A DNA stretch of 41,389 nucleotides from Sphaeroforma sirkka (lineage: Eukaryota > Opisthokonta > Ichthyosporea > Ichthyophonida). Under the pieces are notes generated by a model. The model had not been told where the DNA came from, made no database searches, and saw only the letters and a list, made by a program, of their open reading frames with translations. Positions 10,486-21,461 of this stretch are shown one piece after another (position 1 is the first letter of the stretch; the number at the start of each line of letters is the position of its first letter). The position numbers and the translations under genes are program-made. The stretch covers positions 1 to 41,389 of the forward strand of contig LUCW03000011.1 of NCBI GenBank assembly GCA_001586965.3, written 5' to 3'.

Positions 10486-12040
10486 TTTTTAACTTACCAT
10501 AGAAGTTGTTAGTTTATTAGTAATTACAGAGAAAGCTACAGAATATGAATTAGTCAGTAGCTGGCACATATTTTTTTGTTATAAGTATAACAATTGAAAG
10601 ACAATGCGAACAGAGAATGTCGCATCAAAATGAACGATTTAGATTATCCGGTCGTTGGATTAACGACGTGTGGACGACGAGGATGAAGAAAGAATCTACT
10701 AATACGAGTGAACCCGAAGAGTGAACATTACAATCAAGCAGAACATTAACCAGGGTCAACAAGGAAAGTCTCACGACGATCAAATGACGAAATCAGACAA
10801 TCAGTCAGAATCCACAGATAAGTAGTCATGTGTGAGTACAGGTAGGAAGGTTGTTTTCAGTGTGAGACAAGTACAAATCGAATTGCAAGCTAATGAGCTT
10901 AAATTGTATTTAAGAAGTTGTTAGAAGAAAGTTCTTTAGGATCCACAGTAGTGTAGTAGAGATGGGAGATGTACATGGTTAGTACCGAGTCGGTTAGTAC
11001 GATGACGCAAAGAATCAGCGGCATACTAGATTATTAGAGACACAAGTAAGCATCTGTGAGTTAATAGGAGCATATAAGGGTGGGGGCGCACATAACACGA
11101 ACGATGCAAGTAAATACAAGGTTAAATTGTGAAAATGATATGCGAACACACTCAAATCACTAGAACTTCCAGATAAATCAGGTCAACGGAGAGGATCAAC
11201 AGTATGCACAGAAGGTGTGGTTGACGGCAGCTTAGTTTAGGAGTGCAATAACGAGCAATCGTTCTTAGATCAAGAAGCATATTCCAACAACCGCAACAGC
11301 ACATGACAAGGACATCACGGGTAAGAAGAGTAAAAAAGAGGAGCGATGAGGGAAGTTCCCAACAGGGTCCTGCGAATAGGCCGTCATTAGGCCGGAGCAA
11401 GAGCTGGCGAGGAGTAGAACAAGAAGTGGCTCCGACTAATGAGGAACTCAACCATATGTTATTGTGGGATGAAGAGTAAGACAGCTGGTAGTGTTAGAGT
11501 AGATAGACTATCCACACTACTTATGTTAGTGTAGGAAATAAAACAGTCACGAGGGAACCCACGAGTTCCTCGGAGATCGATGTCGAGACGTTATGTGTTT
11601 GAAGGAGGAAATTTAATAGAAAATGGATATTTATATTCAGTACTTTATCAGTTCATTCGCACACATTTCTAGTTCTCCATTGACAAACAACTCACCAACC
11701 ATGTCCTACCCCCCGCCAAAGTCGTAGACAGCAACTCTTGAATCCTGAGCGCCGCAAGGAAGATGATATCGACCGACGTGGAACTAAACGTCGTCAGTCC
11801 CATACGGAACGCTCCGCTCCGCACTCAGGTCAGGCTCTGGAGGGGCACCAACAGACACATCTTGGGGCTCCACACATTATTTCCGCGGACGACAAGCAGC
11901 CACCAACAGCAAACAAAAATGGACCTGCACAATCTGACGAGGATGTCATATTCCAAACATGTGCCACATTGCCGCTTAACCTCTGTGGCTAACTCAAGTG
12001 CACCTGGGCACAACGATTAGACCAGTTACAGGACACTATA
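10486..12040 (+). other. interior of the chromodomain element, no recognisable coding
   Basis: About 1.55 kb between the left LTR and the integrase C-terminal frame. Small open frames such as 11738-11992 lack family motifs. It is either a replaced or shrunken interior, or too eroded to read. Confidence 0.4.
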
Positions 12041-12553
12041 TTGCCGACCCTCCACCACATTACCAAGAAGTATACAGGCAAGCTTACGACGACATTTGAC
12101 CGCCTGCATGCTCACGACTTGGTACATTTCGACGAAGGAGATGTGGTCATGGTACGATCAGAAGGCCGAACAACGAAGGCTATGCGGCCATTGTTTGGAC
12201 CATATGTAGTCAAAGCTAGACACGGCCAACGCTACGAGTTAGCGAACAAGGATGGTTCCGCCCCACCAGAATTCAAGAACAAACCGGTAAGGGTGGAACT
12301 CCTCCGTTTAGTGCATAGACGCACAGACCCACCAATTAACGAAGACTTATGGACCGAAGGAGGGGTTGAGTTTCGCCATATTATCACACATCGTACGAAT
12401 GATGAGACGGGGAAATTAGAATACCTGGTGAGATGGCGAGAAGGCGAACCAACGTGGGAAACAGCAGAAGCTTTTGATGATGCCAACGATATCGCGGCCT
12501 ACCACAAAGCTTCGCAGACACGGACACGTAAGCGCCAACGTGCACAGTTCTAA
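12041..12553 (+). CDS. integrase C-terminal region with chromodomain (fossil)
   Basis: 170 residues. Residues about 30-70 (FDEGDVVMVRS, then LFGPYVV with GPY at 53-55) match the GPY/F module at the integrase C-terminus. Residues about 108-156 (EFRHIITHR..., YLVRWREGEPTWETAEAF) match a chromodomain, including the aromatic W132 and W139. In chromoviruses this part steers integration to chromatin. No integrase catalytic core is visible upstream, so this is the only recognisable remnant of the polyprotein in the element. Confidence 0.85.
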   Translation: MPTLHHITKKYTGKLTTTFDRLHAHDLVHFDEGDVVMVRSEGRTTKAMRPLFGPYVVKARHGQRYELANKDGSAPPEFKNKPVRVELLRLVHRRTDPPINEDLWTEGGVEFRHIITHRTNDETGKLEYLVRWREGEPTWETAEAFDDANDIAAYHKASQTRTRKRQRAQF

Positions 12554-12586
12554 TACTTTATCTTCAATATAACTTTGTTCTCGGAT

Positions 12587-12810
12587 ATCGAGCTCAAGCT
12601 CTGGAGCATAAACCAGCAACTCTAGCTCCCGAGTATAAACCAGCCACTCGAGCTCTTGAGTATAAAAAGCAGCGACTCTAGCTCCCGAGTATAAACCAGC
12701 CACTCGAGCTCGCGAGAATAAACGGTTAGCACTCGAGCTCGCGAGGGAAAATCGTCAGCGGCTCAAGCTCGCGAGGTTAAATGAGCCACTCTTGCTTCGG
12801 AGTATAACAC
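12587..12810 (+). repeat. tandem array, about 27-35-bp unit, CTCGAGCTCGCGAG-type core
   Basis: About seven diverged copies of a unit like CCACTCGAGCTCGCGAG followed by TATAAACCAG. The core is nearly palindromic, so each copy can form a small hairpin. It lies between the chromodomain frame and the right LTR. Confidence 0.8.
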
Positions 12811-13007
12811 AGCGAAATCAATCAAACTCCTTGGGCATTGTTTTGAAACAGCGGGTTAATGGTTTGCACGGTTTCTGCCACTGGCAGTTTTTCTCCGACA
12901 CAAATACAGTCCTATATTGTACTTGCCAAACTCCTATATGCTGACACAGATGAACAGTAGCTTCAAGAATTCAAACACGACGGGTCGCTCGAGACGTACA
13001 CATCGGG

Positions 13008-13137
13008 TCCTCTAGCTCTCTGAGGTAAAATGCCAGCACAATGCTCTAGCTCTCTGAGGATAAATGCCAGCACAATGCTCTAGCTCTCGAGGATAAATGC
13101 CAGCACAATGCTCTAGCTCTCGAGGATAATGCCAGCA
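13008..13137 (+). repeat. tandem array, about 33-36-bp unit, related to the 12587 array
   Basis: Four near-identical copies of GCTCTAGCTCTCGAGGAT followed by AAATGCCAGCACAAT. The AGCTC..GAG..TAAA..CCAGC order is shared with the array at 12587-12810, so both descend from one unit. Confidence 0.85.
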
Positions 13138-13213
13138 CATAAGGTACTATGCTATTCCTATCATCTCTGAAACTGGCACACTGCTTTGTTCAGTGCTTCA
13201 GTTTGGGGGGGGT

Positions 13214-13461
13214 TGTGGTCAGAATACAAGTACTTATATTTATTTGATTATTTTAGGTTTATTACAAGTTTTACAGTTTATCAGAATAATCTGTTAAACT
13301 GGGTTTTAGGGTTTTGCTGGTTTTACAGCACATGACTAATGACTCATTTAAGAGTCAGTCATTTTAGGATTACTGTTTATAATTACTAATAAATGAACAA
13401 CGTCCCCCTCCCTGAGGAGGGAGAACGTTGAGATACAGTTATCTCGCGTATACTTACTACA
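13214..13461 (+). repeat. 3' LTR of the chromodomain element
   Basis: 248-bp copy of 10238-10485, preceded by a G-rich polypurine tract and followed by CTGA (13462-13465), the right target duplication. Confidence 0.9.
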
Positions 13462-13465
13462 CTGA

Positions 13466-15107
13466 TACTATTTCGAACTGAGAATAGCACCAGTAAAGTC
13501 GTTAATATGTGCGTATCTGTAAAATATTGAACTATTCAACAGGCAATTGCATATTACACACACCAACTAGCACCCAGGTACACATATATGTGTACGTATC
13601 TGAATATGTGTAATTAATACTCTATGAGTCAGTTAATATATTCATCTAATAACCTACTGACTTTAAGAAGACGGTGACACCAGTAGGGCTTGAAACAGCC
13701 TCGTCAAATTCTACCACACTCCTTAGTCCATGGCACTGCACTGTGTGTACGGGCAAGGAACCCCCCACTATTGACCTCGAATGCAAATGTTGAAACCTTG
13801 TCTTGCAATAGATTATCTCATGTCCAATTTTTTCTAACATCTTGATTCATTATTCCGCTGGAAACGGAAAAAAAAATACGGATATAGTTCAATTTAGCAA
13901 GAAATCAATATTCCAATGCCAAACGCTGTATTTCTGTCTTAGCTTGTGCCTCTCTCAATTTGAATAACAAAATATTCACATTTAGCCAGTGCTATCTACT
14001 TAGCGCTTTCAAGCAGCTGCTCATGATTGAAACCAATCTAGTATTAAAATCTATCGCTACTGATCATCAACACGCTATACTAAGTAAAAAGAACAAATGT
14101 CGCTGATTCAAACCATCGCTAGACATCTCAAAAAAAAGACGCTTATACTTGTGCAGAATATAGAAAATACCAGAATCTTTCTCGAAGTTTGTTATCTTTC
14201 TATTATCTGTCTGATACTAACATCAAGTCGGATATAATCAAGTTTTGGACTTCCGCAAACCCGTTCCAGTTTAGCGTTCTGACGTAGAAGAAAGCACAGA
14301 GAAAGATCTCCCAGATACAGATTAAATAGAAAGTACTCTATTTTAAGAAGCACGAGCAGTCTAATAAATGATTTATATGCGTCGCTGTGCGTGTTTTTGG
14401 CGACAGCAGTTGATTACATTACGAAAGAACACTGGATAATATACATGATGTATTCCAACTGGAAATATGAGTCTATTCGTTGAAAATTATTATTTGTATG
14501 AGCTCGTTCTGCAAAAGTGCTTTTAAATGACGCACAAAAATTGAAATTATAGTGATGTTGCATATTAATAGGTCCAAAAATTGCTTTCGGGCTGCAAGTG
14601 TTGGCGTTGTTTCGCTTGAGGGGTCACTCAAACATTGCAGAAAAGTATTTGAACCACATTTACTTGTATTGGTAACATCTGTCAGAATCAGCACACCACT
14701 CCCAATATACAAGTGGATAAACAGACTATCAAACTAGCGTGATTCAGTTTAGGAGAGTTATTAATTTTAGCTCCAACGGTTGTGTTATAGACACCGATTT
14801 GACGTCAAAATTCCGTACACGGCTCAATCTTATAAATTGTGAGTAATTTACAGACCGAGTACGCTTGTTGCATTGCTCAAAGGTAACAGGGATACTTTTA
14901 TCACTAAAAGCTTTAGCTAGTAGGTTCCTCAGAGCTTTATTTATTCCAAATAAGGAATTAAATGAAGCTTTTTATGCCCATTTGCGACTCTGTACATGAA
15001 TATAGAAAAGCCCAATACAAGAAACACGATGTGATACAGCAGTAGAAGAAATACGGTTATGGGGGGCTCACCCAACAACAACAACAACAACAAAATGGAA
15101 ATTTGAA
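13466..15107. other. no gene recognised
   Basis: AT-rich DNA with scattered short open frames, the longest a 64-codon minus frame at 13646-13840 without a motif. One copy of a diverged repeat (GGCTCAATCTTATAAATTG ... CGCTTGTTGCATTGC) lies at about 14820-14885. Confidence 0.5.
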
Positions 15108-15398
15108 CCGAAACGTGAACCTAAATTGAAGTTGCACTTTTAAAACCATGGGGCGCGCTTTCCCAAAAGAAACAAGGGTACGAAAACCCAAAATTAGAAA
15201 TTAACGTAAAAGAAAACGAGCAGTCGAACCCCCCCCCAACCCCTCCCCCCCCCCACATTCGAACAACAGCCAAAAAAGAAATTGGATATCTGGACCCAAA
15301 CGTGAACCAAAAATGAAGTTGCAGTTTAACCATGGGGCGGCTTTCGCAAAACAAATAAGAGTACGAAAGTCGAAAACCCAAAAAAATAAAATTAACAT
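15108..15398. repeat. tandem duplication, about 185-bp period
   Basis: 15108-15217 and 15293-15398 share AACGTGAACC, TGAAGTTGCA, CCATGGGGCG and GAAAACCCAAAA in the same order, with about 80-85% identity by eye. A C-rich run (about 15229-15255) and a CAACAACAA microsatellite (about 15075-15092) are next to them. No function is evident. Confidence 0.75.
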
Positions 15399-15582
15399 TT
15401 CCCTTCTTTTCAGAGCTTTTAGTTCCCCATCGACGTCAGCGATGTTTTATTTATTGTAACATAGCAGACCTCATGAGTTCTGCCAAAAAGAAAAAATGTG
15501 ACCCAACCACATCTCTACACACACAAACACTATTGCTGTGAAAATATAGTTTAAAATGGGGTTAGAAAACAGTTGATGCACG

Positions 15583-15765
15583 GTTCAATCTCATAGACTG
15601 GTCAGTTTACAGAAAGAACACGCTTGTTGCATTGCACAAACTAAACAGTAGATATCATGAAATTTGGTACAAAATCTGGCATCAACGCTATCGCAGTGCA
15701 AAAAGTTCTAACAATTATATGGTTCAATCTCATAAACTGGGGTAATTGCAAACTGAAAGCATATA
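15583..15765. repeat. two further copies of a diverged dispersed repeat
   Basis: GGTTCAATCTCATAGACTGG (about 15583) and GGTTCAATCTCATAAACTGG (about 15721) are followed by a similar TAATT/GTTTACAGA stretch. The first also shares ACGCTTGTTGCATTGC with about 14862. All three appear to be pieces of one old repeat family. Confidence 0.6.
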
Positions 15766-17762
15766 TGGAGGTGTATGTTTCGTGGACATAGACAACCTCA
15801 TCCTGGTTGGATGTTCTTTACACCACCGGCAACGGTTCATGAGAACATCACGAAGTCTTGCCCTTACTTCTCGTGCCTTCGCTCTTAAAAGCTGTTAAAA
15901 ATAATGCGAGGTAGTCATATTAATTTTATGATAGTGTAGCGCAAGTGACCTATAAAAGTTATTTTGGGTCTGATTTTCCTTGCACCCACAGCGTTTCGAC
16001 GTTCTACTTACAAACAATTTAAAAAGCAAACAAAAAATAAAACAGAATGGCTTGAAGAATGTATATAAGAACTTGCCGACACCCGTTTCCAGTGTACATC
16101 CATTGTTATATTGATAATTATCTCATGTACTTCGGCGCCAGTATTTGTGCAAACCTACCATAAAACAGCAAATGAAAGTCACCTCCATTTGATCGTATAT
16201 GTCTATCTACGCATTTTATTTGTCAACGATCACCAAGATATAGAATGCATTTTGAAGATATTAGACTAGACTATTCTCATCATGACCAGGACAAATCCGC
16301 AATTCAGAAACTCGATAAACTTTACATCTGCAGTGGTAACCTCATAATCATTTAATGTGTTCTGTCGGGAGAATCCTTCTTAGCAGCTGTCAATGCGATA
16401 TGCTCGTCGGGAGCACCTCCTGATAACCTGATTCGGTTTGTCATGTACGAAACTCTGTGAATCAGTTATCCGTTTGCTAGTGATATAAAAAGGCTACCAA
16501 TGTATCTGTTGTCTCTGCATCCCGCATGCACTGGTGTATGACATTGTTTCGTGCCGTATGCAAACCTTCAACTTTTATTTTCATTGGAACGTCTGTTGAC
16601 GCGTCTGCTGGCGTTCAAAAGAGCGCGTCGATATGGATCAATTGAGTGACAACTGAGTTTAAATTTTGGTTATGCATTTATTGGTAGTAACGCATGTTAA
16701 CAGGGAAACCTATCGTCGATTATTTGTTGAGCTGACGTCAGATACAGTGAGATTTTATTGTGGGCTTAAACACCGCGTGTATATTGCCCTAGTTTGTGCG
16801 TTGAGTGCTGAGTAATGACGGAATAACACTTCAGGTGTCAGTACTGCGGGTCTAGCCAACAATTTCCCTCCTCCTCGAAGAAACGGGTGCACTGCGATGG
16901 GTGGAAGACAAAAAAAAAACGGAGTGTCGAAATTTTGTCAAACAAATCAATTTTTTACTAGCTCGTCTGGATGCGATACACTACATTGAGATGATAACAT
17001 TGCTTCTGTACTGCAAGATGCATGAGCATTTTAGCTAAAGCAATTTTATGGGCACAGTAGCAGACTCAGTGAAGTTCTTTTCTCACTATCACCTAGACAC
17101 CCATACTCGGCAGCAATGTTTCTGGCTACCAATGGTTCGCTCATCGTCACGATTTACGAATGCGATCATGTAGTCGCGAAGATCGTGTTAGATCAAACTG
17201 TAGCAAATTGCCGAGAAACTGTCGTTTCTCTTTTCAAAGTTTTAAATCATGAGTGGACTAAGCGAGTGTAAATGATCGCAATCGTTTATTTTTTATTGAA
17301 TCGTATAATTGTTTATTACTTGCACATATGCTTGTTTTTTTAGCCCCGGTTACCGAGCTCATTGCAGAAATAAATTGCTATGCGATCGTTATCAGTGTAT
17401 TTGAGGTGTCACATGTCATCGTATACATTAATTATTGAAGGTCCAGACTGTACATACCAGCACCAAGTAATGGAAGATAGGTTACACGAAGATCGTTTCC
17501 CAGGTAGTGGCAACACAATGTAAAATCGATTTGATTTTTTGGAACTATCAGCATATGGAGCTTTATATTTCTGCTGATAAATCATCAGACCCTGGAGCTG
17601 TCTAAAACTGGAGCTGTCTAAAATGCTAGGAGGTCCCCGGCGACTTTACATTTGCAAAACTATGCTTACATGTGCTTGTGCTCGCGTCGTTTTGTATGGT
17701 AGGGAACAACGCTCGCGCTGTGTGCCACTCACTGCGTAAAATTGCGCCTGCTAATGGTGTTT
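15766..17762. other. no gene recognised
   Basis: About 2 kb with no open frame carrying a recognisable motif and no clear repeat. Intergenic or decayed. Confidence 0.5.
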
Positions 17763-18259
17763 TCTACGCCTGAGATGAAATCACATGTTATGTGTACATC
17801 GTTTGTAACCTGTCTCTGTCAGAAGACAAAGTAGGCTTAGCACTTTTGGGGTTGGGCTCGTTCTGAGAGCAATGACAGCTACTGTGCCATTGTTATCTAA
17901 AATTATTGCAACGGCGTGTTGTCTCCGACATAGAAGTCCAATATAAATAGCAGCAGCGTATACTACTGTGAGAAGATCAAAGGCAGCGATTGAAAATAGT
18001 GCGGTAATCTGCCTTGTCTTGTGATGATGGTGCTCCTTATAGTGCTTTTGCCAATCGTGGAGGAACCATTGACCAGTGGAAAAACAACCACCGCCGTCGC
18101 CTCCCTTACTGTAGTATGCGTCCACAGCAACAGTGAGGTTTTTAAAATGAGGGCAGAGAAAGAGGGCTGTCCCTGACTAGCTCTGAACGATACTTGACCA
18201 GAATTGCATACCCTGCCAAACTTCGGATGGGATGCAAATGTGTGTGGCGCAAGAGTCAA
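17763..18259 (-). mobile_element. DIRS-like retroelement fossil, RNase H part
   Basis: Minus-strand residues show the layout of a DIRS-type RNase H. VDAYYSKGGDGG...WF lies near 18110-18060 (the TDAS..G.GG...WF start of RNase H). FDLLTVVYAAAIY is near 17970-17935 (the helix that reads INLLELLAVV in relatives). ILDNNGTVAVIALRTSP is near 17900-17850 (the DN..VV..I stretch with a catalytic Asp). No RT or recombinase is recognisable beside it. It is a short, broken copy with several breaks, independent of the one at 500-1472. Confidence 0.5.
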
Positions 18260-18331
18260 ACCAGGCTGTGGTCAAAACCGAGTAAAGCTTAGTAAAGAGT
18301 GTTAAGTCGTAATAAGTAAACTCAGTCAGAA

Positions 18332-18350
18332 GTGCCATTGAGAATGGCAC
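18332..18350. other. perfect 8-bp inverted repeat, 3-nt loop
   Basis: GTGCCATT-GAG-AATGGCAC. Short but exact; it could form a hairpin in RNA of either strand. No adjoining gene explains it. Confidence 0.5.
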
Positions 18351-18380
18351 AACTGCTATATTTATTAATCACGATCCTAT

Positions 18381-18829
18381 GTGGAACGAGATTTGCTTTC
18401 GTTTTTGTGTAGACAGCAGTTAGACTCCGAGCTATCACTCAAAAGTGGACAAACCCAAAAAACTGAGCCCCCGAAAACGCCCGACCCCACCAGCTTCTCG
18501 GCTCCTACTGCAGCCGCCATTACCCGCACATTTTTTGACGAAAGTGATGGGCCGCGATGCCGGACAAAATTTTTCACGAAATGGATGACATAGCTCCGGT
18601 ATGGCTCTTTTTCCGGGCAATTTTCCCTAACGACAAACCCCCATCACTATCAGTATTTGAAAACTACTGGCACGCCCAATCACTCCTCGATCGCCACCAT
18701 TTTCTATGGTATTTTCCGACTAAACCGGTCTCTGAACCACACCGCTGTGGAAGCTCCACCAGTGTCGTCCGCCTTTGCGTTCCTAGCGACGCTGTCGCCC
18801 AGGTAAAACGACATGCAACACTTACGTGA
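18381..18829 (+). other. GC-richer coding-like stretch, unassigned
   Basis: Two overlapping plus-strand open frames (18381-18593 and 18557-18829) lie in a patch that is richer in GC and CpG than its surroundings. The second starts with ATG at 18557, has 90 codons (MDDIAPVWLFFRAIFPNDKP inside), and has a CAG|GTAAAA possible splice donor near its end. I recognise no family. It could be an exon, or part of an unknown retroelement. Confidence 0.25.
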
Positions 18830-18996
18830 AAATGCCAATTTGATAAAACCATCGACCCCCGCTCCCAACAACATCCCGGCGCTACGAAAGCATATTTAAT
18901 CCACTATCTCCGCAGCACATACAGATGATGAGTGTTTGAATGTTATATCGATTCTGAGTCAGGTTGATGTTGTATGTGTGGTTGAAATCTGACACA

Positions 18997-19593
18997 TGTA
19001 AAAATACGGCCTCCGGTCAGTCTAAAACATCAAGATCAGATGAGATAACACATTGGTTTTTATTTGTATTCAAAATAAGTTAACACAAGTTCTTCTTTCA
19101 ATATTTCCAAAGTGTTCTAAATTCACTTTGATGGCTCCAATAGCTTAGTTGGTATGACTCATTTACTTGGACCTATTTGAGACGATAGTAGATGTAGGAT
19201 ATTATAAACTAAATTTTATAAACTCTGAACTACTACTTACAGGTTCTGGTCTTCCCACCAATCTCCAAAATCCAATAAGAGTTTTCTTTTTTTTAACTTT
19301 TCTTCAGATGCAACTTTATATATATTAGCTAATGTATTAACTTGACTTACATGCTTATGTCTATCTACAAATTAGACATGTGGTCATGAACACTTAGTAC
19401 TTCTAGGGAAAATTAATCAATAAAGAACAGCTAGAGGTACGTTCCTGTGTGATCGAGGATGTTAAGGCTATTACCAAGAGGCAGTCCCGATCATTCTTAC
19501 ACAAGCTACCACTGATAAATCCTAACTGACTTAAATTGTATCTTAGTTTATATAACATAGTTTAAAACATAGAAATATACATCGAAGTTTACA
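18997..19593 (+). repeat. solo LTR of the 2044-9663 element family
   Basis: 597 bp, the reverse complement of the LTRs at 2044-2644 and 9072-9663, with TGT...ACA ends. It is clearly more diverged from them than they are from each other, so it is older. No internal element sequence adjoins. The flanks (CACA and CATC) do not give a clean 4-bp duplication. Solo LTRs usually arise by recombination between the two LTRs of one element. Confidence 0.88.
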
Positions 19594-19689
19594 CATCACG
19601 ATTTAGAATATGGTAGTGTGGTACTGGCATCTTTTCCAAACACCACCCATCAAAATTTCAATTTTTACATTCGACACTAGGACGCCCCG

Positions 19690-20150
19690 ACGCCATTAGC
19701 CTACTGATTAGACTCCTTGCCGAAGCATTCACTGAGCTACTGAAGGTGGGTACCTTCCCTGCAGCCCTGAACTGTAGCCTCCTGACAGCGCCCCCGCTGA
19801 CTTCCACTCTATCACGCTAACGCAAATAGTCAGACGCATCTTGGAAAAATGCTTCCTTAACCTGATAACGAACCACCCCGGCTCTGCTACCCATGCTACC
19901 CAAGCTGGCTTCAAATCACGATACTCCTGTCATACCCAAGCACTCGCCGCCATGGAATCTGAGACATAGTCGGAATAGGAGTGGAACAACGTCTGTCTGG
20001 ACATTACCAAGGCATGCGACAAGGTTGCTCTCCCACGCCTATGGGTACTCCTGCGCCACGCTGGAATGCCCGAAAACTGGATCAACTGTCTCCACGAGCT
20101 ATTTGAGAGGGTCTCTACCCGAGTGACATACCGACGCATTTTGGTAGGTC
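19690..20150 (+). pseudogene. LINE reverse transcriptase fragment
   Basis: This reads as the middle of a non-LTR retrotransposon reverse transcriptase. FHSITLTQIVRRILEKC (about 19802-19852) matches the RPISL....K.LEK block. QAGFKSRYSCHTQALAAM (about 19900-19953) matches QAGFR.G.S..DQI. NVCLDITKACDKVALPRLW (about 19987-20043) matches the FLDL.KAFD..... block with its catalytic Asp, followed by LLRHAGMPENWINCLHELF. It is dead: two in-frame TAG codons lie between the second and third blocks (about 19966-19978), and a frame change lies upstream near 19795. No YADD box, endonuclease or tail can be recognised, so it is a short 5'- and 3'-truncated piece. Confidence 0.8.
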
Positions 20151-20597
20151 CGAGCCTATATGCCTCCCATTTGCCCTGACTTCCTCCAGCAATTACAGAA
20201 GCGCCACGACTTCCACGGTATCTGGACCCTCCACGAACACTTCTCCAGCATCCAGCATGTAGAATAACCCCCGTACACACACCCGTCTCTGACATGTCAG
20301 CAGATATTCTCCATACCCCGGTCTATCACGCTGTTGAAGTACTACTCCCAAATTCTGGTCCAAACCAAGTCATTGCGCTTGTTGGTTCAGACTATGATAC
20401 TTCCGGTTCAGGCCAATCAGCACATACCGGATACACTCACCGAGTGTATCCGTGGCCTGGTGCCGCATTGATTGACCCTCAACCTCGCTCCATTCCACGG
20501 CAATTCACGGTGCAGACCCGATCCATACCACAGAAGTGGGTACGCTACTTAGTAGGTCAGCAAGCGAATACATGGCACACTCGATGGTGTCAGGTTT
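20151..20597 (+). other. unassigned stretch after the LINE fragment
   Basis: It contains an open frame at 20294-20620 (+, 108 codons) without a recognised motif. It may be unreadable downstream LINE sequence or unrelated DNA. Confidence 0.3.
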
Positions 20598-20815
20598 TTG
20601 TCAGCACCATCCTGAATTGACCCAGCGCATATCTTACATTATCGACTCACTTGGCACAAGCTTCAAACGGAAATTCACTTACCACTTCTTCCCATCGATC
20701 TTTCCCGAACCACTACAATGGCTATGAGAGCCATACCATGTATACAGACATTGTATTTTATAATTTTTGAAATATATTACATCATCCCTACCATCGGGTA
20801 ATGTGAAAATACCTG
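20598..20815 (-). repeat. left arm of a large inverted repeat, protein-like
   Basis: This arm is matched in reverse complement by 21462-21676, with roughly 80-85% identity by eye. On the minus strand it reads WYGSHSHCSGSGKIDGKKW, preceded by DDVIYFKNYK. The other arm reads the same residues with one change on the plus strand, which suggests that both derive from a protein-coding ancestor. The family is not recognised. Confidence 0.75.
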
Positions 20816-21461
20816 TTTCTATCGTTTCGGATGAGTCATTTATCTTATTAAATTTTTGTATTCTACTAATCATCCCGGTCGTCTGGTCCGGTCCTAAATT
20901 TCTCCTTCAGGTCCGTCCTAAATCTCCGCCTACGTTACTTTGTGCACAAGGCGCGTACTGTCAGGGGCCTGCTTCTGAAAGGATGCTGCAAAGCACAAGA
21001 GGCGGCCGGCGAGTGAGATAATGTGTGGGACGTCGCTGTTTGTCAGTCGGACCAGAATGTCAATTGATTCAAGATCTGCGAACTTTTTGTGGTAAGGATA
21101 CTAACTGTGCGCAAAATGATGGCACCCAAGTATCCTGGTTCTGTGACATTAGCGAATGTTTTTCTCAAAGGCAACAGGTATGATCATTTTGAAAAATTAA
21201 GCGAGCATGCGGGTGACTTCAACATTACCTCGGCCAGGGAAAAGTAAGGCAATAATATCATCAACATATCACCATTTGCGCAGTTCAGCTTTGTAGAGGC
21301 CGTTGTCAACAGCAGAACTAAGGCGCTCGAGACTTTGAGGACTTATTTTATACAATATGGGACGGCTCGTTCAAAGTAGACTTTTCCCTCGACTTCAAAG
21401 CCCAGGAGTGGTATATCGACGGCACGTATACGAATAAGGCGGAATGACGCCCTGATATCTA
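20816..21461. other. spacer between inverted repeat arms
   Basis: About 650 bp. The plus strand near 21360-21430 reads GSFKVDFSLDFKAQEWYIDG, which may be an upstream part of the same decayed coding sequence as the right arm. Otherwise nothing is recognised. Confidence 0.35.

Larger units (their letters stand above)
10238..13461 (+). mobile_element. short chromodomain-type LTR retrotransposon, internally reduced
   Basis: 248-bp direct repeats (10238-10485 and 13214-13461, TGT...ACA ends) enclose about 2.7 kb. A 4-bp target duplication CTGA flanks it (10234-10237 and 13462-13465). A run of nine Gs at 13205-13213 lies just before the right LTR, as a polypurine tract would, and sets the plus orientation. 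The only recognisable protein region is an integrase C-terminus with chromodomain (12041-12553); no RT, protease or gag can be seen, so the element is incomplete or non-autonomous. The LTRs differ at about three positions of 248 by eye (about 1.2%), an age similar to the 2044-9663 element. Two related tandem arrays lie between the chromodomain and the right LTR. Confidence 0.88.

Noticed and set aside
15121-15398. Two minus-strand open frames rich in Phe and Gly
   Set aside because: They cross a C-rich run and a tandem duplication, lack motifs, and mirror each other because of the repeat.
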